Shown piece by piece: positions 25,086 to 37,420 of a DNA stretch of 64,000 nt (position 1 is the first letter of the stretch; every line of letters starts with the position of its first letter). The position numbers and the translations under genes are program-made. The notes under the pieces were generated by a model. The model did no database searches and was not told the origin of the DNA. It saw only the letters and a list, made by a program, of their open reading frames with translations. The stretch is from Bolinopsis microptera (lineage: Eukaryota > Ctenophora > Tentaculata > Lobata > Bolinopsidae). The stretch lies in the NCBI RefSeq assembly GCF_026151205.1, contig NC_087084.1, positions 3,566,845 to 3,630,844 of the forward strand. The letters are read 5' to 3'.

Positions 25086-27510
25086 TGTTAGGAAATTTTG
25101 AATTATAGGAAATAATTCAGATTAGATTGAAAATGGCATATACATATTTCAAGTAAGAGATTAAATTTAATTAGAGACGAATACATATCATAAATTTGCT
25201 CTGTGATAATGAACTCCTACTTTCAGCAACAATAACAGAACAAGATGGTCCAGGAAATGAGTGTTGAAAACAAGAATAGAAAAGCACTAATTTGTTTTTC
25301 GTCCTGTGTACTGTATTTACTGATAGTTTGCATTTATTTAATTATAAGATCATCATTTATTTAATTATAAAATCATTGATTAGTTGAGCGATAGTAAATC
25401 GGCAAAATGTTATGCAGATATCTCAACTATATTGTGTGAACAGCAGGGAACGAGACATCAAGTCATAAACAACAGAACACAGCGGCTACTAACATTTTTT
25501 CTACAATCATACAAGAAGATTATATAGCGCTCGATCTCACATCTAATCTGTCTGCAGCCATACGTATATATGGCGTCACCGCGAAAAATGTACTGTTAGT
25601 TATTCCATCTTGATCACCTTCAAAACTTGTTCGAAACTACTTTCTCACCACTCACTGAACAAATGTCTATAGGTTTATTATTATTATATTGACAAGTACT
25701 TCACCAATTTTTACCAAAAATATTCCTTAATCGACAACATGATACCATTAAATGCGCGCGCGCGCAATAATAAACATAATTATTTTATTACAACCAGTAC
25801 AAAGCAAGTGCGGATTAATTTAATGTATTAAAATGCTTAATACAAAGATTTCCTTTGTTGTTTGTACTTACCTGTTTAAATTTCCCAAAAGTAAAACCTC
25901 AAAAGTGGAAAGGAAAATTTAAAATGAACATTTGCATTTTGGTTCAATAACCGTTTAAAAGTTAAAAAGATATAAACAACTAAACCAAGTAGCTTTAATT
26001 TACTTTTTAGAACATTTTAAATTATTATGTGGTATGGTCATTACATTACCCAATTTAGTGGTAATTTAGTAGTCAAGATTTAGTTTGACTTTTAGTATAG
26101 GTTTCGTTTGACGACTTTGAGCAGAAAATCCTGTATAATGTATAATGTATAAACATATTTTATGCTTTAGACGCCAAACTGAAAACGCGAACGATTATCA
26201 TCAGTTTAAAAAAATCGAAAATAAACTCTTCGGTATTCAGAATTTGAATATTATCAAATATTACCCGGTAGTCACAATGATCTTTTTTAATAAAACGTTT
26301 TAAATTGTATTTGAAACTTAACATGAATTGTGTGTTGTGATAAAATTTGAACCTTAAAAGTTGACAGTTTTGAGTTTTTTAATTCGAATATTTTGTTCAT
26401 TAGTTGCTATTTATAATTTATCATACAAGATCGAAGATGAATTAATTCATGACTTGAAAGTTTGACGCGCGTTTATTTCTACACTATAGTGTGTAATGTT
26501 GTGCAGCGCGCGGCCGAAATTGTGACAAACCGGAAAAATTAACTTGTTATCAAAACGTATCGCGCGAAAATGTTTTTGTAGACGCGCATGTGACATTACG
26601 AGTGCAGAGCTCGCACTGTTTTATAATACATGTATTATAAAACAGTAGCGCCTTATTTCGCGTGCAAAAGGGCCGGGCTCTAGTACTGTAGTTACAATAT
26701 ATGACATGTCGAACGCGAAAGCAGAAAAAAAATTTGTTATAATAATACCTGCAGTTTTACTAATTATTTTTTAAGAGTAAAAACAAAAATTTGAATTCCC
26801 TTGAAAATTTAACAGTCTATCGAAGATAATTTTAAACAGTACTTAATCAGCAATTTATAATATGTAATAATAATTATATAATTCACATGATGGTATGAGA
26901 TTTAATGAAATAAATCTTACATAAGCTTCTTTTACTGATTTCCCCTGACACCTCGAATATGAACGGCTATGAGGACACTACGAAGTAGAGAAAAGTGAAG
27001 TCTCGTTCTTATTGATTCACGATGTCAATCCTTCGCAGCTCGGCGAGGCACAGTGGTGCATCTCGCCGATCTACCGAGAAGCATTATTTGATGCGCGCGC
27101 GCGACCCAGTAGTGCATCGCGCTACAACGTTCTTATAAACCTACCACATGAGCAAGGGCTCTAGTTAGATTAGCAACATTGCCTCAAATTATCAGAATTC
27201 TCTTTTAATCATAAAGAACTTGTTTTGACCGTTGAATCGATTAAACGTAGTTTCAAAAAGCTTCTATTCGATCAACAGGAAATCATCAAAATAGGAAATT
27301 TGTTAAATAAAAGCTTTTCTGCCATTTCCTTGACTGAAGTTTCAAAGTTTTTACTCAATTTTTGTCCATTGATCTGCGATCAGTGAGGTCACTGTGACAG
27401 AAAGTCAAATTTGTTTTCTTGAATGTCCTACCGATAGGACTGAGCTGAATAACCGAAGAAATCTTTGATAAACGGAAAATCATCAGAATAGATAAAATGT
27501 CAAACAGTAA
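25086..27510. other. Unassigned DNA
   Basis: No gene recognised. There are scattered GCGCGC runs (for example 25756-25766 and about 27095). A short inverted repeat around 26620-26645 (ATAATACATGTATTAT) is perfect over 16 bases. Confidence 0.35.
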
Positions 27511-27846
27511 TTGGCAGAGCACAATCATCAGAATAGAAGGAAACATTTTGGAGACCGATACCGTTGTTTAATGGAACTTTTCAAGATCATTAAGTCACGA
27601 GTACCAATTTCGTTATACTACTTATTCAACATATCAAATAGGAAAGATAATCTGTTCATTACACCCTCTCCAACTAATCAATTTATTTATAAATCTGCAT
27701 GGCTTTGGAACGAATTCCGTAAAGTTGGCCCGTTAAATTTCACCTCCACATGCGGATCTGTCAAGAATTTACTTAAACAGTCACTTCTAAGAGCTCAAAA
27801 CCGGTATGGAACTGAGTGGTGTGACAGAAATTTCACTGAATTCTGA
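27511..27846 (+). pseudogene. C-terminal fragment of a LINE reverse transcriptase ORF
   Basis: The open frame starts at TTG, so no genuine start is present. Its product has the C-terminal signature of many non-LTR ORF2 proteins: FIYKSAWLWNEFRK followed by a helix with VKNLLKQSLL, ending a few residues before the stop. The fragment keeps a clean frame of about 110 residues. The reverse transcriptase core is missing upstream. Confidence 0.6.
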
Positions 27847-27849
27847 TTA

Positions 27850-29690
27850 TGAAGTGATATTCATTTGCCCGTTATTCCCACTTAAGCACTGACTGACAAG
27901 CTTATCTATGAATACCATGCTTGAATTTAGGTAAACAACATACAACTCATTCCCAGTTACGCTGAGCGCAACCGCCGAATGACACAGTAATATGGGCACG
28001 CGCATAGCATTGCGCGCCGATGCTGTGCGCGTTGTCGGCCGAAACTTGGGAAGTTCCCGCTCTAATATTCAGACGACAGTGATGACTCATTAAGAGCACT
28101 AATTTCGACCACTTTCCCGGTCGAGCCATACCAAATCAAACTAATTGACCCACGTGTATAGCCAATGTCCTGGCGGTGCTGAGCCGATGTAAAACTCTTC
28201 TGTAAACTCTTTTGTCTCTTGTAACTTGTTTATATTTTATATTTAAGTTATACTGTGTACTGTGTACAATAGTTATAGCGTATATATAGTGTGTAGTGTG
28301 TAGTGGTTATTTTGTTGTGACGTGTCACTTTATATTTTGCTACCAACGTCAGCCTTGACTTACCATTTATTGTAATTGGTACAGCATATATCAAAACTAA
28401 AACACTGTTTTCGATCTGACGGGTGGGGGGGGGGGGGGGGGGGGGGACGGGTGATGGGCTCTCTCTGATGGGACACGGTTCTAGGGGGTACCCGGGGTAC
28501 GAGTTAACGAATAGTGTTCGTGTCCTTCCACAACCCCCTCTCATTGTGTTTTTGACGGAGGAGAAGCCTAGTTCATCCGTCTGCATCGCTTAATCGAGTT
28601 GAAAATTTAGCCAATAACAAACTAAATTACATGTTATACTGATAGCAGGTGTAGAGTTTATAACATACAAATTATAAATTTTTGACGGCTGACGATGGTA
28701 AGTCGCTATGTTTAATTCGGGACTTTTATAGTCTTAAGTCTTGGAGCTCAAAATGTCTCGTGCTGTGGGCCGTATAAACGGCGCACACCACCGCCCCGCC
28801 TTACTGCTTACATTACTTCATGGTTGCAGGGCGGAGCTGGTGCCGTTTGTCTCGGCCTCGAGTGGCGAGTGCTTGCCCATCGAATACACAATTGAAACAC
28901 TAATTATTTATTGGAATTCTACAGTTTCCAAAACGAAGTACGAGGATATATTAACTTTGAGCTTTGTTTTGGCGACTGCTTCATCGATGGGCAAGTAGGT
29001 ATTTGTTGTTTAGCGGTGTTGAATATTGGAGCAATTATATAATGCAATGTATATCTCCATCATAATATAGGCTAGTGTAAACATATATAATCAATAATAC
29101 AAACAAATGGTATTAGTAACTCGCTAGATTATAGATGTTATTTAAACACATATGTTTACGTCAATTATTACTAAAATTAATATTCTTTTTGCTTTAATAT
29201 AATTACATGTCACATAATGGATTAGTTGAATGAAAAGTGTGCTACAAATGTCTACGCCTCACGCAAAACTGCGTACCGCTTAGTACTTCATGCTTGAGCG
29301 GTACTGCGGTTGACAGTGGCGCGCACTCAATTTAATCACAAATAACGAGCGCGCGGTTTTTTGGAATCCCTCCATTATTATATTAATTAGGTCGCAGTGT
29401 TCACGGCCTGTACTGCGTGAACGACAGAAATATCTTTTAAATTATTTTGCTTCTGAAATTTTGGCTCTAGAAATTAAGAAATGTGACATGTAATTGTAAG
29501 ATATGTATTGACATGTATTATAAGATAACAATTAAATAGATCATGTGCGCGGCGCCTACAGCTGACCTACGAATTTCTGAACAATTTTAAATTGTGGCTG
29601 TGTGCGCGGCGTACTGTATATGTGTTTGAAATTGAAATTTGAATTTATTTATAAATATAACATTATGTATTGATTGTTTTGTGGTAAATA
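27850..29690. other. Unassigned DNA with a poly-G tract
   Basis: A G run of about 22 bases starts near 28425. A 14-base inverted pair (GCTTGCCCATCGA near 28870 and TCGATGGGCAAG near 28984) brackets the 3' part of a short open frame that I do not accept as a gene. Confidence 0.35.
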
Positions 29691-29699
29691 AAAATTTTT

Positions 29700-29956
29700 C
29701 TTTCCTAAAATTTTTCTTTCCTGGAAGACTTGACACATCTTCTGACTGCTATCTGGAGAATGGAGTACCTCAAGGATACATTTTAAGACCGCTTCTGTTC
29801 ATATTATATACCAGAGATCTTGCAATTTACTCTCAAACTATGATCACATATCTTTCTAATGAAAAAGAGACTCATTTTCAATCATGTTCTCGTCAACTGT
29901 CAACTCGGCTGCAGTATTCTGTCCTTATGGTGCATTGTCTTCCCCACTCCCGTGTC
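29700..29956 (+). pseudogene. Reverse-transcriptase fragment (non-LTR), split by a hAT insertion
   Basis: The translation has GVPQGYILRPLLFILYTRDL, which is the well-known reverse-transcriptase motif of LINEs (usual form GVPQGS-LGPLLF--Y-NDL). The catalytic YADD box that should follow is not recognisable. The fragment is cut at 29956 by the hAT element; DNA beyond 35060 resumes after the target duplication. Confidence 0.75.
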
Positions 29957-30406
29957 CAGTGGCGTAACGAAGGCCCCGCTGACCCCACTGTGCAGGGGGG
30001 CGCCGTCTTAGGGGGGCGCCAAATCGTTGTTTGAATGTGGGACAATTTCGAAAACTTAACTAAAGTACTAGCAAAACTGCGCGTTTTGCTCTAAATACAC
30101 ACTTTTTTAGAGATTTTACCGGCGTATCCTCTAAAATCACCTAATTTGTTCAATTTTTTTGAATTTTCTAAATCTAATCTGAGAATGAAGTATAATGATG
30201 ATGAAAATCTAAATATTATAGGCTACAATGAGCATTTTAGTAACAAATAGTATGAAAGATCTGAAATTTAAAAAATAAAAACCCTAAAAATATTTACACC
30301 CCAAGTTAAAAATATAAATACTTTATTTTTAAAAACACTATCAAATAAGGTGGTTGATCAGTCACTTGTGTCATTACGACGACGTCGTTATATCAAGTCA
30401 AAATAT

Positions 30407-30610
30407 TTAAAAAATATTAATATATATCTTGTATTCCTGGTTTCTGCCAGTTTCTTGGATTGAGAGGAGAATAATATCATTATCAAACACATATTTGTTA
30501 AGCATCATGTGGCTTCGCTGGGAGAGCCCACAGATGTTGATAGTACATATTTTTCCTAGGATATTATTTTTACTTCTACCCATATCTGAACAGGAACTAG
30601 TGCTAGTCAT
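30407..30610 (-). pseudogene. Start of LINE ORF2 (endonuclease), truncated
   Basis: The frame begins ATGACTAG, overlapping the last bases of ORF1 by 8 nt in another frame. Residues INICGLSQRS and the segment ILLSIQETG match the first strands of the apurinic-type endonuclease domain at the N-terminus of ORF2 in LINE elements; the Glu of QETG is the usual metal ligand. The frame ends after 67 residues and nothing downstream continues the domain, so the element has lost its 3' part. Confidence 0.75.
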
Positions 30611-32024
30611 ATTGACGATCTACTGAGAATTGAGCCAATTTATTCTTGTATACTTCACAATCATAGGAGCCAGCTTTGTGATCTTTGTTGCAGTGTGCAC
30701 ATTTGAATCCTGTGGTTATGTCACATGAAAGACTCTCATGATTTCCTGCACATTTCCCACACTTAGCGGATTTGTTGCAGTACCTGTGAACATGGCCCCA
30801 GCCCTGACACTTATTGCACTTTATCACTCTTGATTTTCGTTTGTATTCCTCAACAATGTATCTCTGGTTGCAGAATTTTATCTTTTCATCCATTACTTTG
30901 AGCAGGCTGTTTCTAGATTTGAATTCAACTTTAATCAGTCCCATGAATGAATTGTCACCTTTGCGCTTGAGGAACTCGCAGCCCTCTATATCCTCTGAGT
31001 AATTATTCATGATATCATCTTTCATCTGATCTTCAGATAGGTCATCGTAAACGTGTTTGACTATTCCAGTGGTGTTGTCAGCTCCCGGAATTTTCATGCC
31101 CTTATTTCCTCCAAAGAATTCAGTAGACCAGCTATCATGAACTGACTTGGCAGTGGTCTCATCCTCAAACTCAAAGGTTATAGAACCAGATGCTGTTAGG
31201 CGACAGTGTTTAATGACTAAGCCTTTGTGGTGTTTGTTGAACTCTTTCCTGATATCACGACTGGTGCGGATGTTAGTGTCACCTGGTCTGACTGCCACTC
31301 TTATCCGTTTAAGCTTATCTGCATTCTGGCTATCCCTAGTAGATTTAGTCATTGTGTGGAGACTCTCAACCAAGTTTGTAGGAAGCAAAGCACTTCGATG
31401 GTGATTCGCATTACTTGCTTTACTGGTCACTCCACTATAGGATGGTTTACTGGCAATACTAACAAGGTCCTCTACCTGATCTGACATGAGATTTATTGTA
31501 TTTGCCGTCTTGGTAACCTTCTTTTCAATTCGCCTTAGCTTGAGGGCAGCACTGCCATATACTCTATTGCAGGGTGGACATAGAACCTTGACATAGCCAG
31601 GGGACTTTGTAATAAAATCAAATTCTGGTTTAGTAAGGGGTCTGCTAGAGCATTGGTTGTGAAAATACATGTTACAACCATCACATTCAATTCCTGATCC
31701 ACTGGAATCGCTTTTGTCTGTGACTTCCCCAGCACATACTTGGCATGGATATAACACTTTGCCAGACTTGTTTTTTGGAAACAGCCCTTCAAAACTATCA
31801 TCTTTTGTTTTAAAATCCACAAAATCACCATTTTTGAATATCACCTGTATGTCAGATTCATTGTATTCACTTAGCCCGTTGTTGTAAATTACGCTGGACT
31901 TCAATAGTTCGATCCTGCCGTCCAAGTCGTAGTCCTGTGGGGCAATCAGCTGAAGTTTTCGGTGTATCTTGTCAATCTGGGGGGTTGAGACATTAGTCAA
32001 GGAAATAATAGTTTCGCCTGGCAT
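30603..32024 (-). CDS. LINE ORF1 protein with PHD-like finger and CCHC knuckles
   Basis: Intact 473-residue frame starting at ATG (32024-32022). A PHD-type zinc finger lies at about 94-152 (Cys94, Cys97, Cys114, Cys117, His122, Cys125, Cys149, Cys152). A Lys-rich helical linker follows, then a region at about 240-395 that probably folds as one or two RRM-like domains, and three CCHC-like knuckles at about 403-456. ORF1 proteins of non-LTR retrotransposons bind element RNA and act as chaperones in the particle. The ORF1/ORF2 overlap fits a termination-reinitiation or frameshift layout. It sits inside the hAT element at 29957-35060. The frame has no stop, so the insertion is fairly young. The exact clade is uncertain (CR1/L2-like is a guess). 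Confidence 0.85.
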   Translation of the reverse strand: MPGETIISLTNVSTPQIDKIHRKLQLIAPQDYDLDGRIELLKSSVIYNNGLSEYNESDIQVIFKNGDFVDFKTKDDSFEGLFPKNKSGKVLYPCQVCAGEVTDKSDSSGSGIECDGCNMYFHNQCSSRPLTKPEFDFITKSPGYVKVLCPPCNRVYGSAALKLRRIEKKVTKTANTINLMSDQVEDLVSIASKPSYSGVTSKASNANHHRSALLPTNLVESLHTMTKSTRDSQNADKLKRIRVAVRPGDTNIRTSRDIRKEFNKHHKGLVIKHCRLTASGSITFEFEDETTAKSVHDSWSTEFFGGNKGMKIPGADNTTGIVKHVYDDLSEDQMKDDIMNNYSEDIEGCEFLKRKGDNSFMGLIKVEFKSRNSLLKVMDEKIKFCNQRYIVEEYKRKSRVIKCNKCQGWGHVHRYCNKSAKCGKCAGNHESLSCDITTGFKCAHCNKDHKAGSYDCEVYKNKLAQFSVDRQYD

Positions 32025-32259
32025 AGTACCAAAGAGGATGAAGATACCAAAACCAAATCCAAGCTAATTAGATAGTAGTAAGGAGGTTGGGCCAAAGACT
32101 GGATCAAAATCGAAAAAGTTTGAACCAACCGGAGAGGTTCCGACTTATGGGTCGGACTCCCTTTGTATATTTGGGAAGACGAGAAGAAGGAGATCTTCAG
32201 TTTCAGGTATTGAGGCGTTATCTGGTCTGAGTTTTCGTATTGTCTTATCTACGGTCCCA

Positions 32260-34975
32260 CTACTTGTTTGCGTACATGTCACATACCTCAAATTATTTGT
32301 TATATAGTAGTGTTGAAAGTATTAAAAAAATGAAGTATAAAGAAATTTTTAATTAGCACTGTATAGTTTAAGATATTTATAGCTTATTATAGTAAAACAA
32401 TTTTTTTTAGTAAAACAAATTTAAATTTTGGCATTTATTAATAACAATCAAAACATATCATATCATAAAAATAAAGCCGCGCGTTGGTTGACTGCCTCAG
32501 TATGGTGAATAATTTAAGCTTGAAGGTGCCCTGTGCATTTACAGAACATTATGCGGCAATCACATCACTACGAGTTACTCATGCTTTTGAATTATAGGAG
32601 TGCGGATTGTCAGGTATTTCATTCATTCATACTTAATCGGTTTAAAGCTGTATATTTAGAGCTCACTATTGTTTGAACTATGAAAGCAGAACGTAAATAA
32701 TGGACAATATACCGACGACAATACCAAGGACCCGAGTGCCGCATTGACTTTTCCGGATCCGTTTTTACCGAAGGCTTATCCACCAGTTACTCATGCTGCA
32801 TGTATAGTCTGATAATATTTTGTTTTATCTCTAGCAAGCATTCTGTAAGTTGGAGTGTCGTATTTATTATAGAAGAGCCAGCCAACCTCCGCATTACAAT
32901 CTTTTGTATGCCAGGTTCGTTTATAAAATCTAATCATATAATAAGATTGATCCAATAGTCTAAGATGAACGGTATATCTAAGCTCATCGTTATTAAAATC
33001 CTGATGGATGAATTAATCAAGTAATGTTCCCTTCCAACACAACTAAACAACAAACAAATGCTTGCTCACCAGTGGTGACGCAATCGTAGGGGCATGCAGT
33101 TGGTTCAGATAACTCTCACCCCGACGACAGCGTCGAGAAATTATCAAATTATGCATTTGCGCCATACTGGACACATTTTATATTTAATATTTTGTGGTTT
33201 GTAGAAATTAGTGTCATCTAAAGTATAGCTTAACTGGCGAGCAAGCATCGTCCCACTCGGCGGGGACGAAAATACCGAGTCCAATCACAGAAAGTTAACC
33301 AAAAGATAAAAACAAGAGCTCGGATATCAACAAAAATCACACGCTCCAGACGACGGGGGAAGAGAGGATAGGAAGTAAGCTGCTGGGCTCAACAAATTTT
33401 GATAATTGTAAACAAATTTGTTCTTGTGCCCTATAATAATTTGGTATTGAGGTATGACCCTGTACTGTGCGTGATAGTGAAAATGAAAGTGAATGTGAAT
33501 CTGTAATGCGAACGAAATGAGTTATAACCATTGATACAAAGGCCATAATCTTTCGCCAGCTCTTTAATATCCACCTTGAAGCTACATTTTATATCCTTGA
33601 ACTACACAATATAAACTAAAGCATGTTTTAGTGTAGGCTTTTTGTCACAACAAGACTGCAACCTATAGTATCAACTATAAACAGAACCCCTAATTATACC
33701 GACCCTAATTATACAGACCCTAATTATACCGTCGACAATTCATATGACAAATTTTACACTGCAATCATAGTCGACGATAACTAAGTAACTTCTAATTCTT
33801 TTAAATCTGAGGCATATTATATAATTGATGTATCGAAAAGATATTCCCTTTTTTACCACCTTACCATTCTGATTGATTTTGCACATGACTGACATGTTTT
33901 AACTGGAGAAGGGGTTCCCACAGTGGTAGTTTTATAAACCACTTTTAATTTATTGACCTATTATACTTAGTGGTAGTTTTATAGACCACATTTAATTTAT
34001 TAACTTATCATACTTAGTATTTATTTTTGGTGACTGTATCACCCAGTTTTAACATTTGATAATTGTACAGTTTATTGACGACACATTGACTGAATGTTAT
34101 TTTATATTCTAATTTATATTCTAGATATTTTATTTATTTTACAACAGACGACAACTTCCTGTTTTTTCTTCTATATTAGTTACTCATATCTCTTGTACAG
34201 ACTTTTTTACAAGGACATTGACAAATGATACTCACATTAGGCATTCATTATTGCATCTAAATTATTTCACTTGCATTAGGCTTAGAAATTTATTCTCTGG
34301 TCAACAGATTTCAAATGTTTAATTAATTTGTAGTATGACAGTAAGGTACATAAGAAGTTATTTAATTTTGCTTGGGCTATTATATTGACTAGGTATTGAG
34401 GTTTAATGATGATATGGAATTTGAATTCTATATAAATTTACACTATGTGGTTGGGGCATTTTGCATAGTAAATATGGTTACTACTCATATATATCATATT
34501 ATTTGATTGGTATTCAATTTCTGATTATTTCTTAGGAATATGATTATTATATCTCAATTTGGCTTTAGGTAGGGTGCCCCGCTAAAAGAACTGGATTCTT
34601 CCAGGAAGCATCCCGTGCACAGACCTTGGTCTACATATATATTAAATTATTAACCATTCATTCTGTATGTGCACGAAAATTTATTTCAATCAAAACCCCT
34701 AATGTCTACTAAAAAATTTCTTCTAGTCCTAATATGAGCCTTGTCTCTAAAAACCTAACTGAACTAGCGTTTCGGTGTGTGCAAAAGCTTTCAGGCACGC
34801 GCATTCCTTGCCCCGTTAGTTACCTGTCCTTCCAAAACCAAACTAGCAGTCAAGGACAAAAAGTCATACACCAAATGGGCATTATATTTTATGAATTGTT
34901 TTACATCTTTTTATTCTGTAAAATGTGCTAAAATTAAATTTCTTGTTTCATTGAATTTCTTGTTTCATTGAATTT
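32260..34975. other. AT-rich interior of the hAT element
   Basis: No transposase motif or sizeable open frame. A copy of the dispersed motif AAATTATTTGTTATATAG lies at about 32287, close to the 5' end of the inserted LINE. Short direct copies of CTAATTATAC occur at 33690-33730. Confidence 0.45.
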
Positions 34976-35160
34976 TAGGGAGGGGCACCAAAAGGGGAGG
35001 GGGCGCCAACAGGGGGGCGCCTTTTCGGCGGGGGGGCCAACAGGCAACGTTACGCCACTGCCCGTGTCCCTGTCTTCCTGTCGCTGCATTCTGTCAAACC
35101 TGGTACAGTGGTACCAAATACCTTAACGGACTATTTTAAATAATTAATTAATATCGATTA

Positions 35161-36425
35161 CGGGTATATGCCTCACAGAATGGCTAGCCTCACAGAATGG
35201 CCAAATTTGTAAATGTTTTTGTAACTATTTTTTTGTATAAGACTGGTAGGTTTTGTGGATACCATATGAAACAAAAGTCTTCTGGCAACACTTCCTGTGG
35301 TGAAATCATTAACTAGGACCACATTTTCTGGCATAAATATTACTGTTTATGTAGAAATTTTGAGCACTGAAAATTTGTTTTCAAATTTTTGAACTAAGTT
35401 TGCATTTTGGTGAGAACTTCTGGCACCAGTATGACAGAAGATGTTTAAAGAATAGTATTCATCAAACAAAACGAACATTGTTCAATGTAGGAAGAAAAAA
35501 ATGCTAAAATGGATACACGCCTCACAAAATGGCCAAAATATGCCTCACAAAATTTGTTTTCAAATTGTTGAACTAAGTTTGCATTTTGGTGAGAACTTCT
35601 GGCACCAGTATGACAGAAGATGTTTAAAGAATAGTAGTCATCAAAAAAAACGAACACTGTTCAATATAGGAAGAAAAAAACGCTAAAATGGCTACACGCC
35701 TCACAAAATGGCCAAAATATGCCTCAAAAAATGGCCAAAATATAAAACTCCTTCTATTGATGTAGACATGTTAGTTTTGATGGTCTAAAGTATTCACAAG
35801 CTATTTATCATACAATAACACCCCAGATGGAGTGTTTTTACAGCCGAATGAAGGTTATAAATCATGAAATCAGGGAATATGAACAAAATGGCAATTTTTG
35901 GTGTAGGAAATTATGCCCTTTTTATTCAGTTCTAAGAAATTTCACCTATATGGGGGTGTTAACAAGGCATATTTATACCAGCAGCATGCCTGAAACAAGA
36001 GCCAAAGGTTTTAGAAAAATAAAATTTTCTCGTTTTCTTTTTTTTTTGGCCATTTTGTGAGTCATTTTTTTTGTTTGTGAAATAATTTTTCACAGCTCAG
36101 ATTTTTCGTGAGTTTTAGGTTATTACCCCATTCCTTAATAGGTTTTCTAACAACGTGTGGTGATAGAAATTTAAAAAGTATCTCTATCAAAAAATTATAG
36201 AAATTCAGATTTGGCCATTCTGTGAGGCATGTTTTTTTGGAGGAAGATTTTCCGGCCAATTTTTCTCAAAGAAAAAATGGTTATGAGATTAAATCAACCC
36301 CGGCCCCAGGAAGAAAAATATGAGTGTCAACTTAGCTTCTTATGAGATAAAAACTGGAATAAAGTGTGTTTTGTGATTTTGAGAGACCTTTCTTTTTTTT
36401 GGCCATTCTGTGAGGCATATACCCG
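35161..36425. mobile_element. 1.27 kb non-autonomous element flanked by TA
   Basis: Inverted ends: CGGGTATATGCCTCACAGAA at the left and the complement ending CATATACCCG at the right, both flanked by TA (35159-35160 and 36426-36427). The block CCTCACAGAATGGCC or its complement recurs several times inside. A direct duplication of about 150 bases lies at roughly 35365-35510 and 35550-35700. A TA duplication suits Tc1/mariner or a similar superfamily. There is no transposase. Confidence 0.8.
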
Positions 36426-36429
36426 TACC

Positions 36430-37060
36430 AAACATTAATTATTTTCTAATGACCAACTTATATATATGTAAAACGCTCTATATACGCCATTTAACTACAA
36501 TTCGATAATGAACTTCATATTAGTGCTGCGTGCTGATAAATATCCTGGGAATAAATCCACCCAATCGTGGCGATAACATATTTTTGTGTTCGGCCAGTTT
36601 TAGGCTTGAGTTTGTGCTCCAAGAGTGGTAATTCAGGGGTTAGTAAAGCTCTTACAGGCAACTGGCTCCTTTTGCCAACTGCTTTTGGTTTAAGCGCTGA
36701 CTCACATCTTGAACTGGAATGGGTATAATTGCAATATCCTACGAAGTCAGCATGCTAATTATCTCGCAATATCCCGTTTATCTTAACAATATTTAGAGTT
36801 TATGGTTTAGGCGCGGCGCACCGCTAGTTTTTCCATTTTCGGCACGGTTTTGCTACACTCTGTATAGCATGTGGGTCAAGCGCAGTGCCGCACTTAGCAG
36901 CAAAAGAATTATAAGTAAATTCTTTTAACATACTGTGTTCTGCCAATCAGAATATTTTCGGTTATATTGACTGTTGATATTTTTTAAATTTGAGAAAATT
37001 AATTTTTGTATTTCAAAAATGATGTTGAGTTTTTAATATTACTAGCAGGATCCCGTCTAA
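36430..37060. other. Unassigned intergenic DNA
   Basis: AT-rich, with one GCGCGGCGC patch near 36812. No gene or repeat structure that I can support. Confidence 0.35.
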
Positions 37061-37072
37061 CCCTAATGTGGT

Positions 37073-37275
37073 GTCAAGACTATTTTAATTCGCGTTTTTG
37101 ACACCACTAAAATTCTTATTCGTTGGCCAATTTTTATTTTTTCATGCTGATTTGAAGGCCATTAAAGCATTTTACCCAGTAAAAAAATTTCAATTGTATA
37201 TCTTTTACGGTTTCTGTGGAAATTGATTTTATTAGTTTCATTGATGCCCTGGTGTCAGTAAAATGGCACGGATCC
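37073..37275. repeat. Dispersed repeat shared with the Merlin element interior
   Basis: It runs from GTTTTTGACACCACTAA to CCCTGGTGTCAGTAAAATGG, so it ends in inverted TGACACCA/TGGTGTCA. Blocks such as TGATTTGAAGGCCATTAA and ATCTTTTACGGTTT occur in the same order at 52068-52768, where an extra roughly 500 bases is present. It may be a deletion derivative of a small element. Confidence 0.6.
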
Positions 37276-37420
37276 ATGTATATATATTTGAGACATTCAG
37301 TGAAACAGTAAAACACGAAATTCACATTAAGCTATCGATTGTATAATCTTTACATGTCTCATTCTCAAATTATTTGTTATATAGTAGTGTTGAAAGTATT
37401 AAAAAATATATATATATATA

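Larger units (their letters stand above)
29957..35060. mobile_element. hAT-type DNA transposon with 8-bp target duplication
   Basis: The ends are inverted: CAGTGGCGTAACG at 29957 and CGTTACGCCACTG ending at 35060. Just inside lie GC-rich blocks with GGGGGGCGCC. The flanking octamer CCCGTGTC is present on both sides (29949-29956 and 35061-35068). Ends starting CAGTGGCG and 8-bp duplications fit the hAT superfamily. No hAT transposase was recognised in the 5.1 kb, so the copy looks non-autonomous. About 1.8 kb of it is LINE sequence (see 30407-32024). Confidence 0.88.

Noticed and set aside
28741-28998. 85-codon frame with a hydrophobic start
   Set aside because: It starts at TTG, has no recognised domain, and its 3' part is bracketed by a short inverted repeat. 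Evidence is too thin.
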